Assembly: GCA_949987695.1 (NCBI GenBank)
Contig: OX465289.1
Coordinates: 176,611,532 to 176,675,531, forward strand
Source: Merzomyia westermanni
Lineage: Eukaryota; Arthropoda; Insecta; Diptera; Tephritidae
DNA length: 64,000 nt
Direction of reading: 5' to 3'
The translations under genes were made by a program, and so were the position numbers. The notes beneath the pieces were generated by a model, which saw only the letters and a program-made list of their open reading frames with translations, ran no database searches and was not told the DNA's origin. Positions 10,866-22,884 of this stretch are shown here, piece after piece (positions within the stretch are counted from its first letter, which is position 1; each line of letters opens with the position of its first letter).

Positions 10866-12240
10866 ATCAATAGCGACAATAAAAAGTAGTAATCTAATTG
10901 TATCAGTACCTACACTGCAGTCCCCTCGTAAAGCGGCTCTGAAACGACAACGGAAGATACTAGTCTCCCCATGCCATTCCAATGGCATCCCTGAGTCTTT
11001 AGAATTATATAAATGACAGGAAGAAAACCCACTTAAATTACCGGCCTCTTTGCAGAACCTATGTCAGGTGACGAGATGACGGATGATCATGCTTGACTTT
11101 GCTAGTAATCACATACTACCTTAAGAGAAAGCCAGAATGATCAATGTTTCTAGATAGACTTGAAGGTCTTTAATCCTCTTAATTTAGGATACTTGAATTC
11201 CGACGAATCCACCGGTTTTTTTTTATTGTTGTATCCTCAAAAGCGATCCACCATATCAAGAGGTCATTGGTCACTGGTGAAAAGTTTACCCCAAAGCAGG
11301 TTATATAATGGGAAAAGGCTCTTAGCACTCCTTCAACAAGGGCAGTAAGCATCGACAATTTAGTAGTTGTTGTTGCTTGTATTGTTCCGGTATGCTCCAT
11401 TACTAGCACATCTGGTGAATAGAAGATACATTTTCAGATTAGTTGCGGTGCTCACTCGGTATTGGAGTATTAAGGCGCATATCTTACGGATTGGTGTGGC
11501 AGGTGCAACTTTCCGGGGGTGCAAGAGACGCATGGGCATCTGCTGTGCGATAGGAAAGCCCTGCTTCGGGAGCCTCTCAGAAATTAATGTTATTGAGCAC
11601 GGAGAGCTTCTAAAATTTGTAAACATAACAGCATGGATATACTGAGGCGGAAGTCCACCCATGGCCCATAGTATTATATCAGGTTTCTTAAAATATTGTT
11701 CATTGGTTAATTCACGAGATGAGACATCGAACCGGGCTTCTTAGAGTTACAAGGGACTCACCACTCCAACCAACCAACCAATCAGCATCTCTGATACTAA
11801 AAAATGTTCCGGTCAAGAACTTTGGTCCACATATCTTAAAACACCTAAACTGCAAGGTATTCGTATGCAAGATCTTTTTCCCTGGAGCTACACCTGTTCA
11901 GGGGAAGTGTGAAGCAACCCGATGAGCGATCTGTACTACCACTCTCTGACGTTGCCAGACAGGGTTATGCTTGGCTAGCAAGCAAGAATCACAGTTTACA
12001 AGGGTTAGTTCAGATGTAAGCTGAGCCTGACAAAATTGACTCATCCTACGCTGCTGGAGGTAGCCATTACGTTTACAATAGCCGAATATTGTCGTTGTAA
12101 TAAAACTTTCACAGGTTTGGGTACTGTTATGTATACGAGCAGCGCTTTGAATGAATCCGGTACGCTCCGGTACTAGCACCTTCTGGCACTAGTCCGACTG
12201 CCGCGCGAACATACCTGGTATATTCTTAGCCCCTAACTAG
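10866..12240. other. Unassigned DNA, possible old transposon
   Basis: Near 11,388 the sequence reads CCGGTATGCTCC...ACTAGCAC and near 12,157 CCGGTACGCTCC...ACTAGCAC, an imperfect direct repeat about 770 bp apart. The block between has short ORFs on both strands but no motif I recognise. Confidence 0.3.
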
Positions 12241-12268
12241 CTAAGAAATGAGTCCGCTTACTTTCCAG

Positions 12269-12486
12269 GTCGACGTGCCCTGGACAAGCAGTTTTCTGTT
12301 CAACTTTTCAGTTTGGCTAAGAAACATCGAGAACCTCCTGGCGATTCAAAGTTACTGGAACTAGCCTTTGCATATCACGGATTGAAGTCTGAGTACGCCA
12401 AGCGAGGCTACAATTTGAGAGGAATGGAGTTGGCGTTGTGTTTTTACTTGGATCGCATTGTTAAACTTAATCGTAAAAAACAATAG
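12269..12486 (+). CDS. Exon-like ORF, unrecognised protein
   Basis: The frame from CGA at 12,271 to TAG at 12,484-12,486 encodes 71 residues. Composition looks like a natural soluble protein: RRALDKQFSVQLFS, KKHREPPGDSKLLELAFAY, KSEYAKRGYNLRGMEL, CFYLDRIVKLNRKKQ. A pyrimidine-rich tract ending TTTCCAG at 12,262-12,268 gives a plausible splice acceptor. The frame also reads open upstream to a stop at 12,238-12,240, so the splice site is not proven. It could be the last exon of a host gene, a retrocopy or a transposon fragment. I do not recognise the family. No clear AATAAA follows. Confidence 0.35.
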
Positions 12487-13890
12487 AATGAATTAAGAAA
12501 AGCAAAGAAAAGCAATCAATTCCAGCCTAGTTCCAGAACCCACGTCTTCGCTAGCGGAGAAATATGCGCAATTGAGAGGCATGCGGAGAAGGAGAAAAAT
12601 CAATTAATTTTATGCTGGGGAAGAATATAATGGCAAGACGAGGACTAGTTTCTGAAGCACACCCCCTTTAAGGCAGTCTTACAATTTACTTGTGGAGATG
12701 CATACATTTAGGTGCACAGAGGTTTACTCATGGTTCATACACAGCTCAAACGAGAAAACCGGGGTCACATGACTTTGTATGTACGTAAAGGATATGCCCA
12801 TTTGAATAGCATTTAAATTCTGACATCCATTGCACTTTATGTACTTTATGCATACAGGTAGATATATATCTCTGTAGATAAATGCTTTTATGCCAAACTA
12901 TTTACCACATCATTCATCTCTGTGCTGTCTATTGTGATTTCAACGTTATTGATTCCCTCTTTTTTTGTGCTCAATATGCGCATACGAATACAACGGCTTT
13001 CACTGCAGCTTGCAGCTTCCACCGTATTTGCCACGATGATCTACTTTTGCCACACACAACACGAGTCGCCCACTTCAATTTTCATTGTAAATACGCGCGC
13101 CCATATTACATTCAAGTAAATAAGGATGGTTGGAGTCGACGCTGTCGTTGTTGGTCTTGTTGTTGGCCTTAATGACTGCATGGCTACGCCACCTTTGTTT
13201 ACCTTTAATTTGTGTCAAATTGTTGGGGGAAAAACATTGTGTTTTTTTTGTCGGAAATATTTTGCCGTCATTGTTATTTCCTGGTGATTTATGTACTCTA
13301 TTTTCCAGTTAGTACAAACATATGTTTAGTGTAAGCAAATTAAGCAAATTAATTTAAATAGCGGTAAAGCATACAAATATCTACTGCGTGGTTATTAGGG
13401 TGATTAACAAATCGTTTTGGACTCATTATGTAGCACGCAATGTGATGCAACGAGTCACTTCTTCTCGTTTAAAGAAAAATTCTTATTATATAGAGGCGTT
13501 CACGCCCTTCAGTGACTGTTAATAAATGGAAGTTGGTATGTGAATTTGTTGGTATTACATACGCGTGAAGGTGAATGTGAGTGACTGCGACGTAAAGTCA
13601 CAGTGACGATTTACATAATCAGAGCTTAAGTTGAGAGAGTCTGCTATATATACTCCAATTTATGATAAGGATATATTGGGCTCCTATAAATTTAAAAATC
13701 AAACTGCAATCCGATAAGCATGAGCCTTGGGTACCATCCTAAACCATGTTATAAAAACTATGATAACCAATATTTCTATTTCGTCTATCTGAAGCACTCC
13801 AACACAAACTCAAAGAGTACACCAAATTCGCGAGGTGTGACTTGTGTACGGCAGCAGAGTTTAGGAACACAGACCAAATACCGGACTCGG
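12487..13890. other. Unassigned DNA
   Basis: Short ORFs only; no motif recognised. Contains no obvious repeat. Confidence 0.35.
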
Positions 13891-13894
13891 GCAG

Positions 13895-16010
13895 ATGCTT
13901 GGTGAACAACGGCGGCTGGAAGCGATAATGATTGCACTGCAAGGCAACATGCACAGAAGTGAAACCGCAGATGCCCTCCTAACGCTATTGACAAAGGAAA
14001 GAAACATAGATGCTGAAGTAATAAGCGAGCAATATAAGCAAAAGAAGCTATTACTACAAGAGAAGCAAGCGGGCGGGATACGTCTGGGCCCAACTCCAAC
14101 ATGCCGCATTAATAAGCAGCTACCTTACACCCAGCGACAGCATAGGAGAGTTTCAAAACAATATAATGATATCGAGGACACAGCCCGAGTAATAGGTGGA
14201 TCGGCATCATTGCAGGCGACTTTAACTAAAGAGCCATCGAGTGGAGAATACCAACGACGAACCCAAGAGGATGACGAGTTCTGGACATGGCCAAGCTGGG
14301 ACTAACAGTAATTAACTCGGGAACATCACCAACTTTCAGGAGACCAGGCCTAAGCATATCCGCTATCATAAAAAAGTGGAAAGGCCTTTGAATATTTCTT
14401 TGGCAATGACCACCAATATATATCTTTAAGGTAGGTCCACAAGAAGCGCCTGGGGCGGACACAAACAAAAGCACTCTAAGATGGAACGCATCGAAACTAA
14501 ACAGTGAAGCGCTAATTGCTAAAATCGATACATACCTGCTAAGAGCTCACACACCTTAGTACGCCATAGAGTGTGTCAAAGCTACCATGCTCAACGTTAA
14601 ACAGGCCTGTAATAAAGCCATGCCAATATTATCAAAAAAAGCGGCTTAAACAGTCCGTCTACTGGTGGTCAGAACAAATCGCTGACCATTGGCGCAACTG
14701 CTTGCGCTTAAGGCCATTATATACAAGGGCTAGGCGAATGGGGCAAGCCACAGCCGAAGCTGAATCATAGCAAGAAGAAGAAATGAGAGGAGCTCCGGGA
14801 AGACGTAAACAAGTATCCATGGGGATTGGGCTGCATGGTAGTGCTGAAGAAGATTAGGGCCAGAATACCGACACTTCTGATAACATAGTGAACGCACTTT
14901 TCCCTACTCATGAAATCAGGGAAATCAGTGAAGATCGGATCAACATGCACAAAAAACCTGCAGCATTTACCACAGAAGAACAAAAATGCGACCTGAAGCC
15001 CTACTGAATATGTAGAATACATGACTTAGCAACGGATTATTACCGGAAATATGGAAGACCCAGCAGTTAGTACTAATAGGCAAGAGCAAAGGAGACCCAA
15101 ACTCGTCATCTGCGTACCGGCCATTATTCATGCTTATTACGGGGGGGACACTGTTTGAAAGCCACGTATTGCAGCCGCCATAGAACAAGCAGGAGGACTT
15201 TCGCCCAAAACGGTTTCAGGCTTGTAAAGAGTACTTTAGGCGCAATTGAGGGCATCCTTACCAAATTCAGCATGGGACAGAGCAGGCATGTAAGCAGGTA
15301 TCGTTACTAAGTAGGCTGAGGGCAAACACCGGAGGACCTATAGAAAGTAAACGGAAGCTACTGATGGACACTACCCTGTCCACCCTGCTATATGGCTCCG
15401 AGCTATGGGTCGACACACTTAAGATAAGGAACCGCTGTAAACTCCTAACATATGTACAGCGAACAGCAGCTTTGAGAGTAGCCTCCGCTTATCGAACCGT
15501 AGCAGGTCCAAACGTTCAGGTAATAACCGTAGCGATCCCCATCGACCTATTGGCTTTCCAGAGAAAAGGGCTATGGGAAGCTAAAAAGCACACGGAGGAA
15601 GAGCTCATCAGAGTCGCTTACCAAGCACTCAGCGATTAAATGTTTAGACTTTGGCAAGAGCGCTGGGAAAATGAACACCGATGCAGATGTACAGCAGGAC
15701 TGATCACTGACGTTAAGGTATGGAGCACTAGAAATTTTGACGAGGTTAACTACTACGTTACCCAAACTCTCTCTGGACATGGGTACTTCAAAAAGTGCTG
15801 ATATATAATGGGAAAAGTCGCTGATCCGAAGTGAGTGTATGGAGATGCTGAACACACACTTTTCAAATGCTCAGGATGGATCGAGGAGCGACAAGTGCTC
15901 GAACGAAGTGTAGAAACAAATCATAAAAAAAAGCACTCCATCGCCTCTCCCTCAGCACTTTACTACGCATAGCATGACAACAAGTTGATGTGGCTAATGA
16001 GCTAATGGGG
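13895..16010 (+). pseudogene. R1-type LINE relic (endonuclease, RT and C-terminal pieces)
   Basis: Pieces of a non-LTR retrotransposon polyprotein appear in order but in different frames. At 13,895-14,060 the start of an apurinic-like endonuclease reads IALQGNMHRSETADALL then IDAEVISEQYK. Around 14,660-14,770 a linker reads VYWWSEQIADHWRNCLRLR. Around 15,045-15,130 an RT start reads WKTQQLVLIGKSKGDPNSS then AYRPLF. At 15,364-15,639 a post-RT region reads LLYGSELWVDTLK and LRVASAYRTVAG then IDLLAFQRK. A zinc-knuckle-like C-terminus follows around 15,825-15,905 (CVYGDAEHTLFKCSGW). The catalytic RT core is largely missing and frameshifts and stops are frequent. LRVASAYRTV and the CCHC-like tail are typical of the R1 clade, which often uses specific targets such as rDNA; no target sequence is evident here. 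Confidence 0.75.
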
Positions 16011-16480
16011 TCGGAATCGTATTTAAAACGGAATTTTTTACAATTTTTTGGAAGGGTGGAGGCTCATTCTGTTCATCCGGATACTACTTCTTTTGATTAC
16101 CACTTTAGTTTCGATATGTAAAGTACCTTTATCGTCTGAAATAGGTGTCTATGCTCAGTTTGATAAAGGGTTTCCTTTAAATGTTGTATATGAAATCAAT
16201 GATCGTTAGCTTCTACTCTAAATCCTGCTAATCGTTTAGACTGAAGACAATCCTATATTCGAGCTCATTTACTCCGACAGTCAAGCAGCGATAAAGCCCT
16301 TAGGGCAAGTAGACTTCATCGAAATAGGTAGCAAACGCAGGTGTTAGGTAAGACCGTTTTTCATAATATGTTCTTAAAGTCGAGTTGGCTGAGTATTATT
16401 TTTAGTATGCAGCTATCACGGAACTACATCCCTTTATCGCAATATGTTTTCAGATAATTTTTATCTGGGTCCGAGCAACT
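16011..16480. other. Unassigned DNA
   Basis: No gene or repeat recognised. Confidence 0.35.
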
Positions 16481-17041
16481 TTCATACACCTAAAAGTTCA
16501 ACATGACAAAAATTCATCAGGAAGATCATCATAGGCAAATGGAGAGACGAACTTGTTGGCCGACGAACTTTAAAAGGATGAATGAGAAAACAGATTTTGA
16601 TAAATCTTTTCGGGCATGTAAAAGAACATTTTTTAAATTGATATTCGAAACAAACACAATTTTTACGAAAACTGTAATTTGTCACAAAATATTTTGGAAG
16701 TAAAGAAACGTTTTTTCGAGTATGCTCAATTTTGTCCTTAAATGTAAAAAAGTTCAAAATAAATTTATTTTCGGATACTAATTATTTTCGAATAATATAT
16801 ATATAAGTATTTTATTTTGCTAAAAATATTTCGGAAATTTTTTTAAATGGGTTTTTGTTCGAATTAAAGAAGAAATAAATTTTCGTGTATGAATAATTTG
16901 TGATACGTGTTCTAAAATCAAAAAAAAAATGTGAAAGAAAATTTATTTTCGAAATTCACTTATTCGAGCTTAATATGTACGTTTAATTTCGAAAAATACT
17001 TCTCAGCAAATTCTTTTATGTTCATGTTCGAATTTAAAAAA

Positions 17042-17505
17042 AACAAGTAAGGAAAGGGCTGTCTTCGACTGTACCGAAGACTTTATACCTTTCATGAATA
17101 CGCATCACGGTTTTAAGTGTCCGATCCTTACTTACAATTAGTAAAAACTCTGCAAAACTGATAATTTATAGATACATAGCCCAAACCTCATTTGTCGGAA
17201 AAATCGATTGTATGGGAGCTATTGTTATGTTGCTCCGATCTTGCTGATTCCGACAAATGATTAATCTCATGCAAAATGGCGGCTCCATACCAAATTTCAT
17301 CAAGATATCTCAAAAACTGAGGGACTAGTTTGCGTACAAACAGACAGACGGACAGACGGACAGACGGACATGGCTAAATCAACTCAGCTCATCGGCCTGA
17401 TCATTTCGGTATACTTATTGGTGGCCTATCTCTTCTTCTTCTCATACATACAAACATCGGACTAAAGTTATAATACCATTTCATGTTCATGAAAGGTATA
17501 CAAAT
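17042..17505 (+). repeat. Helentron/DINE-like dispersed repeat
   Basis: Starts AACAAGTAAGGAAAGG, then a small hairpin TCTTCG...CGAAGA and TTTATACCTTTCATGAA. The core contains TCGATTGTATGGGAG and GCTCCGATCTTGCTGAT. A CAGACGGACAGACGGACAT run at 17,345-17,371 follows, then the end TTCATGAAAGGTATAC. The head, hairpin and core recur at 56,702-57,000, where the core is tandemly amplified. A reversed end fragment lies at 40,489-40,545. Assignment to the DINE-1/Helentron group is inference from these motifs. Confidence 0.55.
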
Positions 17506-17817
17506 ATTGTAAAAGATATTTTAGGTCGTGAAATTTGAACGTAAACCGTTTTGGAATATCAAAATTTTCTAAATCAATGTTTACTTTCAGAAACATAATT
17601 ACAAAATAAATTAATTTTCGAGTTAGGAGTTTTTTGCTATAAAAATAATTTTCCTAACATTTTTCAAATTCTCGTTCGAATTAAAGTGAAGTATAAAAGG
17701 TATTAAAAAAATGTTTTTCAAAAATGAGTTACGGTAGTCAACTAATAACATATGCCCCTCTTTATAAAAAAAGAAAATTAAATTTAGAAATCGAAATAAT
17801 TCCGATTAATATGTATA

Positions 17818-18788
17818 CGAGGTGTGTTCAAAAAGTATCGCGAATTTTGAATTTTCGCTGGTTACGTATATTCGAATTTCGAATTTTTTGTGGCGTTATG
17901 TTGGTACTCATGTCTCTCACTTATGCCGACAAGCTCGGCCATTTTGAATGTTCAGTTAATTGTTGACAGCTGCTTTGCTTGCACGTGTTTTGGATCGTCT
18001 TCGATTTTTACGCGAAATTCGTACCAAAATTGCTCAATTGTGACCAAAAACAGCATCGCATGAACATTGCTAATGAGATGTTAAACTCTGTCCGCGACGA
18101 CCCAAATTTGCTCCAGGGGGTCATAACTGGTGACGAATCGTGGGTTTATGGTTATGACGTGGAAACCAAAGCTCAATCATCTCAATGGAAGCTGCCGCAC
18201 GAACCAAGACCGAAAAAAGCGCGCCAAGTTCGGTCGAATGTGAAAGTTTTGCTGACAGTTTTCTTCGATTGCAGGGGCGTGGTGCATCATGAGTTCTTGC
18301 CACAGGGAAGAACGGTCAATAAGGAATATTACCTGCAAGTTATGCGCAATTTGCGCGAAGCAATCCGCCAGAAACGCCCGGATTTGTGGAAGAACAAAAA
18401 TTGGCTTTTGCACCACGATAACGCCCCTGCTCACGCATCGTTGCTTGTGCGCGACTTTTTGGCCAAAAACAACACACTAATGATTCCGCAGCCACCGTAT
18501 TCCCCAGATCTGGCCCCCTGTGACTTTTTCTTGTTCCCTAAACTGAAGAGGCCCATGAAAGGACGACGTTACGCTTCTCTTGACGAGATAAAGACGGCAT
18601 CGAAGGAGGAGCTGAACAAGATACAAAAAAATGATTTTTTGAAGTGCTTCGAAGATTGGAAAAACCGTTGGCACAAGTGTATAATATCTCATTGGGATTA
18701 CTTTGAAGGGGACAAAATAGATATTCATGAATAAATAAATAATTTTTGAAAAAACACAAAATTCGCGATACTTTTTGAACACACCTCG
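17818..18788 (+). mobile_element. DD34D mariner, internally deleted copy 1
   Basis: A 971-bp element flanked by TA on both sides (17,816-17,817 and 18,789-18,790). Perfect 32-bp terminal inverted repeats begin CGAGGTGTGTTCAAAAAGTA. Full-length mariners are about 1.3 kb; here the transposase start codon and N-terminal third are gone. The junction reads GATTTTTAC then GCGAAATTCGTACC, whereas the copy at 58,024-58,791 continues from GATTTTTAC into the start region. The copy at 27,035-28,005 has the identical deletion and, by eye, only about five base differences. Confidence 0.92.
18060..18734 (+). pseudogene. Mariner transposase, catalytic domain only
   Basis: The first in-frame ATG after the deletion is at 18,060 and gives 224 residues; the upstream part of the frame starts at a TTG and has no ATG. 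Counting from that ATG, the mariner triad is intact: D25 in TGDESWVYGYD, D120 in HHDNAPAH and D155 in YSPDLAPCDFF, with 34 residues between the last two (DD34D). The C-terminus ends GDKIDIHE. The paired helix-turn-helix region that binds the inverted repeats is absent, so this protein should not act alone, although a dimerising fragment might interfere with full-length enzyme. It differs from copy 2 at four residues by eye. Confidence 0.85.
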
Positions 18789-19009
18789 TATATATATATA
18801 TAATAATATAGACTAAACTATTAAAGAGGTACATACATATAGCAAAAGTTTTTCGAAAATAAGTAACGGCATATTTTGCTACGGTCAGATTAACCTCTTA
18901 AACGAAAAAAAAATAAACTTTCGAGCTCGAAAACTCGAAAACTTCTGTTTAATTTCGAAAAATCCTTTTTGCAACATTTTTTTTAATTATTTCCTCCCTC
19001 TACTAGTAC

Positions 19010-20395
19010 CAACGGGTGAAAAGAAAGATGCTGTCTGTCGCCAAAGTGGATACTGGATCTTTAAATTTTGGAAAACTTCTTAAGGCAATCAAAGCTTTAA
19101 ATGCAACACATCGAAATAATACTCTTGGCAGCTACTCAATCTCTCTTGAAAACTTTTTTCACAAAATCCAATCCTTTTGTCTAATCCCACCTTGAGCGCG
19201 AAGCAGCGTGCATAAGAAGATATTGGAAATCACGTATTTCACCTTGAAATTCGATAGTCTATCAATAGGGCAATGGCGCCATGCAGTTCGCCTACCACGC
19301 CAAAACTACCACACAATGTACACATGTAATCATGCGAAACCGCGTCAAAGCAACATCATCGAATCATCTTGATGTCGTCGATCTCGTTAACGTAGTGCAA
19401 AGCTAATATTTTCCAGTGCAGCAGAGTACGACACGGCATGAATATATACTTATTTGTCGCACTAGAGCATTATGAAACCAGGTAGGGAAGGAAATCATCC
19501 AAACAATTGCAGGCACTTGAGTTAATTTCCCTTTTGTACTTCGCACTCGACATTTGTTAGGCCACCCCTGCGGCAGGTAGACTGGCAACGACAGAAAAGT
19601 AGCAACACATGTCTAAGCGGAAATGCATACGAAACCCCATAATTCTTAGTTTTTTCTTGAAGTTGAAGAATAACTTCAACGCCAACAGTGCCACACGCCA
19701 CCGCATGCACAACGTTACCGTCGCCAATGTGCAGTGAAGTTTTATCTGCCGTTGCCACGTTCTTGGTTTTTGCGTGGATTATCCCTTCACCGGCATATGC
19801 AGGCAGATGTGGAATGTTGGGAAAAATACGTCAATTGTGGCGCCGAAACGTAGAGCTCCCAGAAACAAAAATAAAAAACCATGACACACTGGCACACTCA
19901 GCAGCAAAAGAGGGGACAAAAATCAGTAGGAAGTGCAGAAGTAGCGGGTGCTGTAGCCAATCCCTGCCACCTCATTTTTTGTCCCAAATCCCTCAGTGGC
20001 GCAACGCTGCTTTACAATGGCACGCACATTCATTTACCCAATTGGCTCGGGTTATAGGGCTGATGCCAAGAAGCGCGCAGCTGATCTTTGCTGACACTGC
20101 TGTTGTGTCAGTCATTGAGCGCAAAGTCAACAATTCTGAGCGACCACCCACAAGTTCTTCTTATATCGGTTTTATACCCAGTTGTGCTGAGGTTGCAGCT
20201 TTTTTTTATTTGCAATGCTGGTTTTTCCTCGTTTCTCCCGTTTATAGTTTGTCTCCCGTAAACACGTTGTTCTTTTCTTTCATTTTCTATTCTTCTCTTA
20301 TGGTCGATCAACGGTTCAGTGCGTTCCCTCTCGCTTTTCCGTGTACAAAAGAAATAAAAAATATAAAAAAGTTAAACAAAATTTTTTAAATATAG
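19010..20395. other. GC-richer block with a 233-codon open frame, unassigned
   Basis: This block differs in base composition from the AT-rich surroundings. On the + strand 19,688-20,389 is open for 233 codons but begins at GTG, with a later in-frame ATG in PMCSEVL. The predicted sequence has a Cys/Ser-rich middle (CRSSGCCSQSLPP) and a hydrophobic stretch (AAFFYLQCWFFLVSPVYSL). No family is recognised and no splice sites were assigned. It may be a chance ORF or part of an unknown exon. Confidence 0.25.
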
Positions 20396-21960
20396 CGTAA
20401 ATCATTGTCGACACAGAAGTTCATATTCGAAATTCAATATTTACGCTCACAGTTCATATTTTGATCAAATACTACTTTGAAAAATTTTGTAAACGGTTGA
20501 CAGACAATTTTTAAAATTTATGTTCGAATTTAAAAAAATGTATGATCAAACAAAAAAATCTCAAAGAAAATTTATTTTCGAAATCCACATATTTTTGTTT
20601 AAAATCTATATTAGATAATGAAAAATACTATAAGTAAATGAAATTTCCCAATTTTATGTACGAATTAACCAAAAATATTGAGACAAATATATTTAAAAAG
20701 ACTTGTTTCAGTAAAGATTTATTGCAAGATATGAACAATTTCTGAATGAGCGGATATTTATGTTCCCATTTAAAGAAAAATCATGCCACAGAAATTTATT
20801 TTCGAACACGACACTTTTAAGTCTGATATATATATATTTAATTTCGAAAAATAAAAGTACTTCTTCAACATTTATTGTTTGCAATATTCGAGTTGTAGTA
20901 ACGTGTTTCTAAAGAATTGTGTGCAAAACAAAAATTTATTCAGAAAAGTTATGTTCGAATATAAATTTTTTTACAGTTTATACATTTCGTCTCAAATAAA
21001 AAATGCTTTGAAACATGCCACTGAAAAAATATTTAAAAAAAAGTTATACTGGAAAAAATATCTCACAAAGAAATACATTTTCGAAAAAATTTCAAAGAAA
21101 ATTTTTTTTGGAACACAAAATATAATTTTTTTAAGTTTATGCATATTCCAAAGTAAAAATTCTGCTTCTAAATATTTTTTTAATTAATGTTGGAACTAAA
21201 TAAAAAAAAATGTAAAAAAGATGGTTCCAAAATATATTGAATAAAAAATGTATATATGAAAAAACTTTACTTAATACGGAATATTTTTTTTAAAACATAT
21301 TTGGTCTTAAACATAATTTTTCCAAATATTCATGAAACGAGCTCGTTTCATAAATCAACAAAAATTGTTTATATAAAAAAGTAATAATTTTTCCAAATAT
21401 TTTTAAATTCGATTGAAACAAAAATTGTGTTCGAAGCTGCATACTTTAGACAAAGAGTGGCGTAAGGGATACTCATATTTGAATTCGAACATTGTTGAGG
21501 TACTAAATGAAAATCATTGTGGAGCATAATTCAAATGCATGGTTGGAATTTCAAATTTTTTTGTGCCATGCACGGATTTATATATGAATGATGCATGTTC
21601 GAATAAAAATTCTTCGTATGAACTGTATTCACGATAGAATTTGAAAAAGTCTCAAAATAAGAGTAATTTGTATTGGAACACGATTTTTTTTTTGCTTTGG
21701 ACAAACTATTTGTTTATATAAAAAAATAAGAAGTCAGGAAAATGTAAGACCAATTTATGTTTGAAATGTTTACTTTTTTTTTGGCTAATAAAAATCTATC
21801 ATATTTAAAAGTATCAATGGATAAAAAAACCCATTTTCAAGTTCGCAAAAACTAAAAATAATTCAAGACTGTTTTCTTTTCGAATATAAAATACATTATA
21901 AAATAATGTGAAGAAATCATACACATATAAAAAACTTTCGACTAACAGCAATTCTTATTT

Positions 21961-22884
21961 CTATCAAAACGTTATACACCTACTTCTTTAATACAAATCT
22001 TTTATACCACAAATCCGCAACTGGCTATACAATATTTAGGTACAATCGTTATTAGAAAACCTTTATCTATTTTTTCTGTATTCGCAACATCCACCGATGC
22101 GTATCTTGCATCTATTTGTTTTACAAGGAGTTTGTGGGTAGTTTGTATGTTTGCATTGTTTTTATTTTTGTATTTGTGCCGCATATTGCATTGCAATTCA
22201 TCCTTGTTGGCGCTGCACGTAAACAAAAACACAACAAAAAACCTTGACGACGACGCTGAGGACGACAACAAACAAACAACATGATTTATGCATGTGAGTA
22301 TAGTTTGTTTGTATGTCTGTAAGAATTTGTGTTGTTGTGGGCATACGTGAAGGACTTTCATGCACCCAAGTTTATAGAAATTTTGTCAGATGCTTCATAC
22401 GCTTTTTTATGCAGAACAATTCCTATTTCCTTTTTTGTTTTCTATTTCTTTTCTCTCATTTCCTCCCCCACTCTCTATTTGCTATTCCCTTCACATTCTT
22501 ACATACTTACATTGGTAAGTATGCCAGTGCAATATTGAGTGCATTGGTGGCATCGGTGACAATCGTCTTGTTGTTGTTTACATTCGCATTCATTTTTCTT
22601 ATCACGCAAAAGTTTCCTCTTTTACCGAAAAATATAACGAAGGCAAGGCGACAAGGTGGCAATCGCCCCCAAATGACTAATGTATGAGCATGTATGTTTG
22701 TAGTTGTTAGTCTAATAGAAGTTTAGAGTTTGTAGGTCTGGTTGGAGAAAGGGTCCTTAAGCAGAAGTTTGTGCAGGTAAGCTCTAGCTGACTATATTTA
22801 GTAGGGTGTGGTCTGAGTAAATTTCTGTCATGAGCAATTTCGTTCAAATGCTTGGAGAGACCTTGTAGAAATAGCGGAAAAGGT
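21961..22884. other. Unassigned DNA
   Basis: Short ORFs on both strands without recognisable domains. Includes GTT/TTG-rich runs. Confidence 0.35.

Larger units (their letters stand above)
16481..21960. repeat. TTCGAA-rich decayed tandem-like region
   Basis: Short blocks recur many times: AAATTTATTTTCGAA (e.g. 16,939; 20,567; 20,781), TTTAATTTCGAAAAATAC (16,981; 20,837) and ATGTTCGAATTTAAAAAAA (17,024; 20,521). The spacing suggests an old unit of very roughly 150-200 bp, but heavy decay prevents a precise period. The tract is interrupted by a dispersed repeat (17,042-17,505), a mariner (17,818-18,788) and a GC-richer block (19,010-20,395). Very AT-rich; ORFs in it are not supported. Confidence 0.5.

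Noticed and set aside
17979..18059. Upstream extension of the mariner frame to a start at 17,979
   Set aside because: The codon there is TTG, not ATG, and the sequence before the deletion junction is the element's 5' UTR as shown by copy 3.
18121..18834. Minus-strand ORFs of 60-101 codons inside mariner copies
   Set aside because: They repeat identically in each mariner copy because they are shadow frames of the transposase.
22313..22687. 124-codon + frame as a membrane protein gene
   Set aside because: Hydrophobic only because of T-rich sequence; GTT/TTG-rich composition, no domain, overlapping frames of equal quality.
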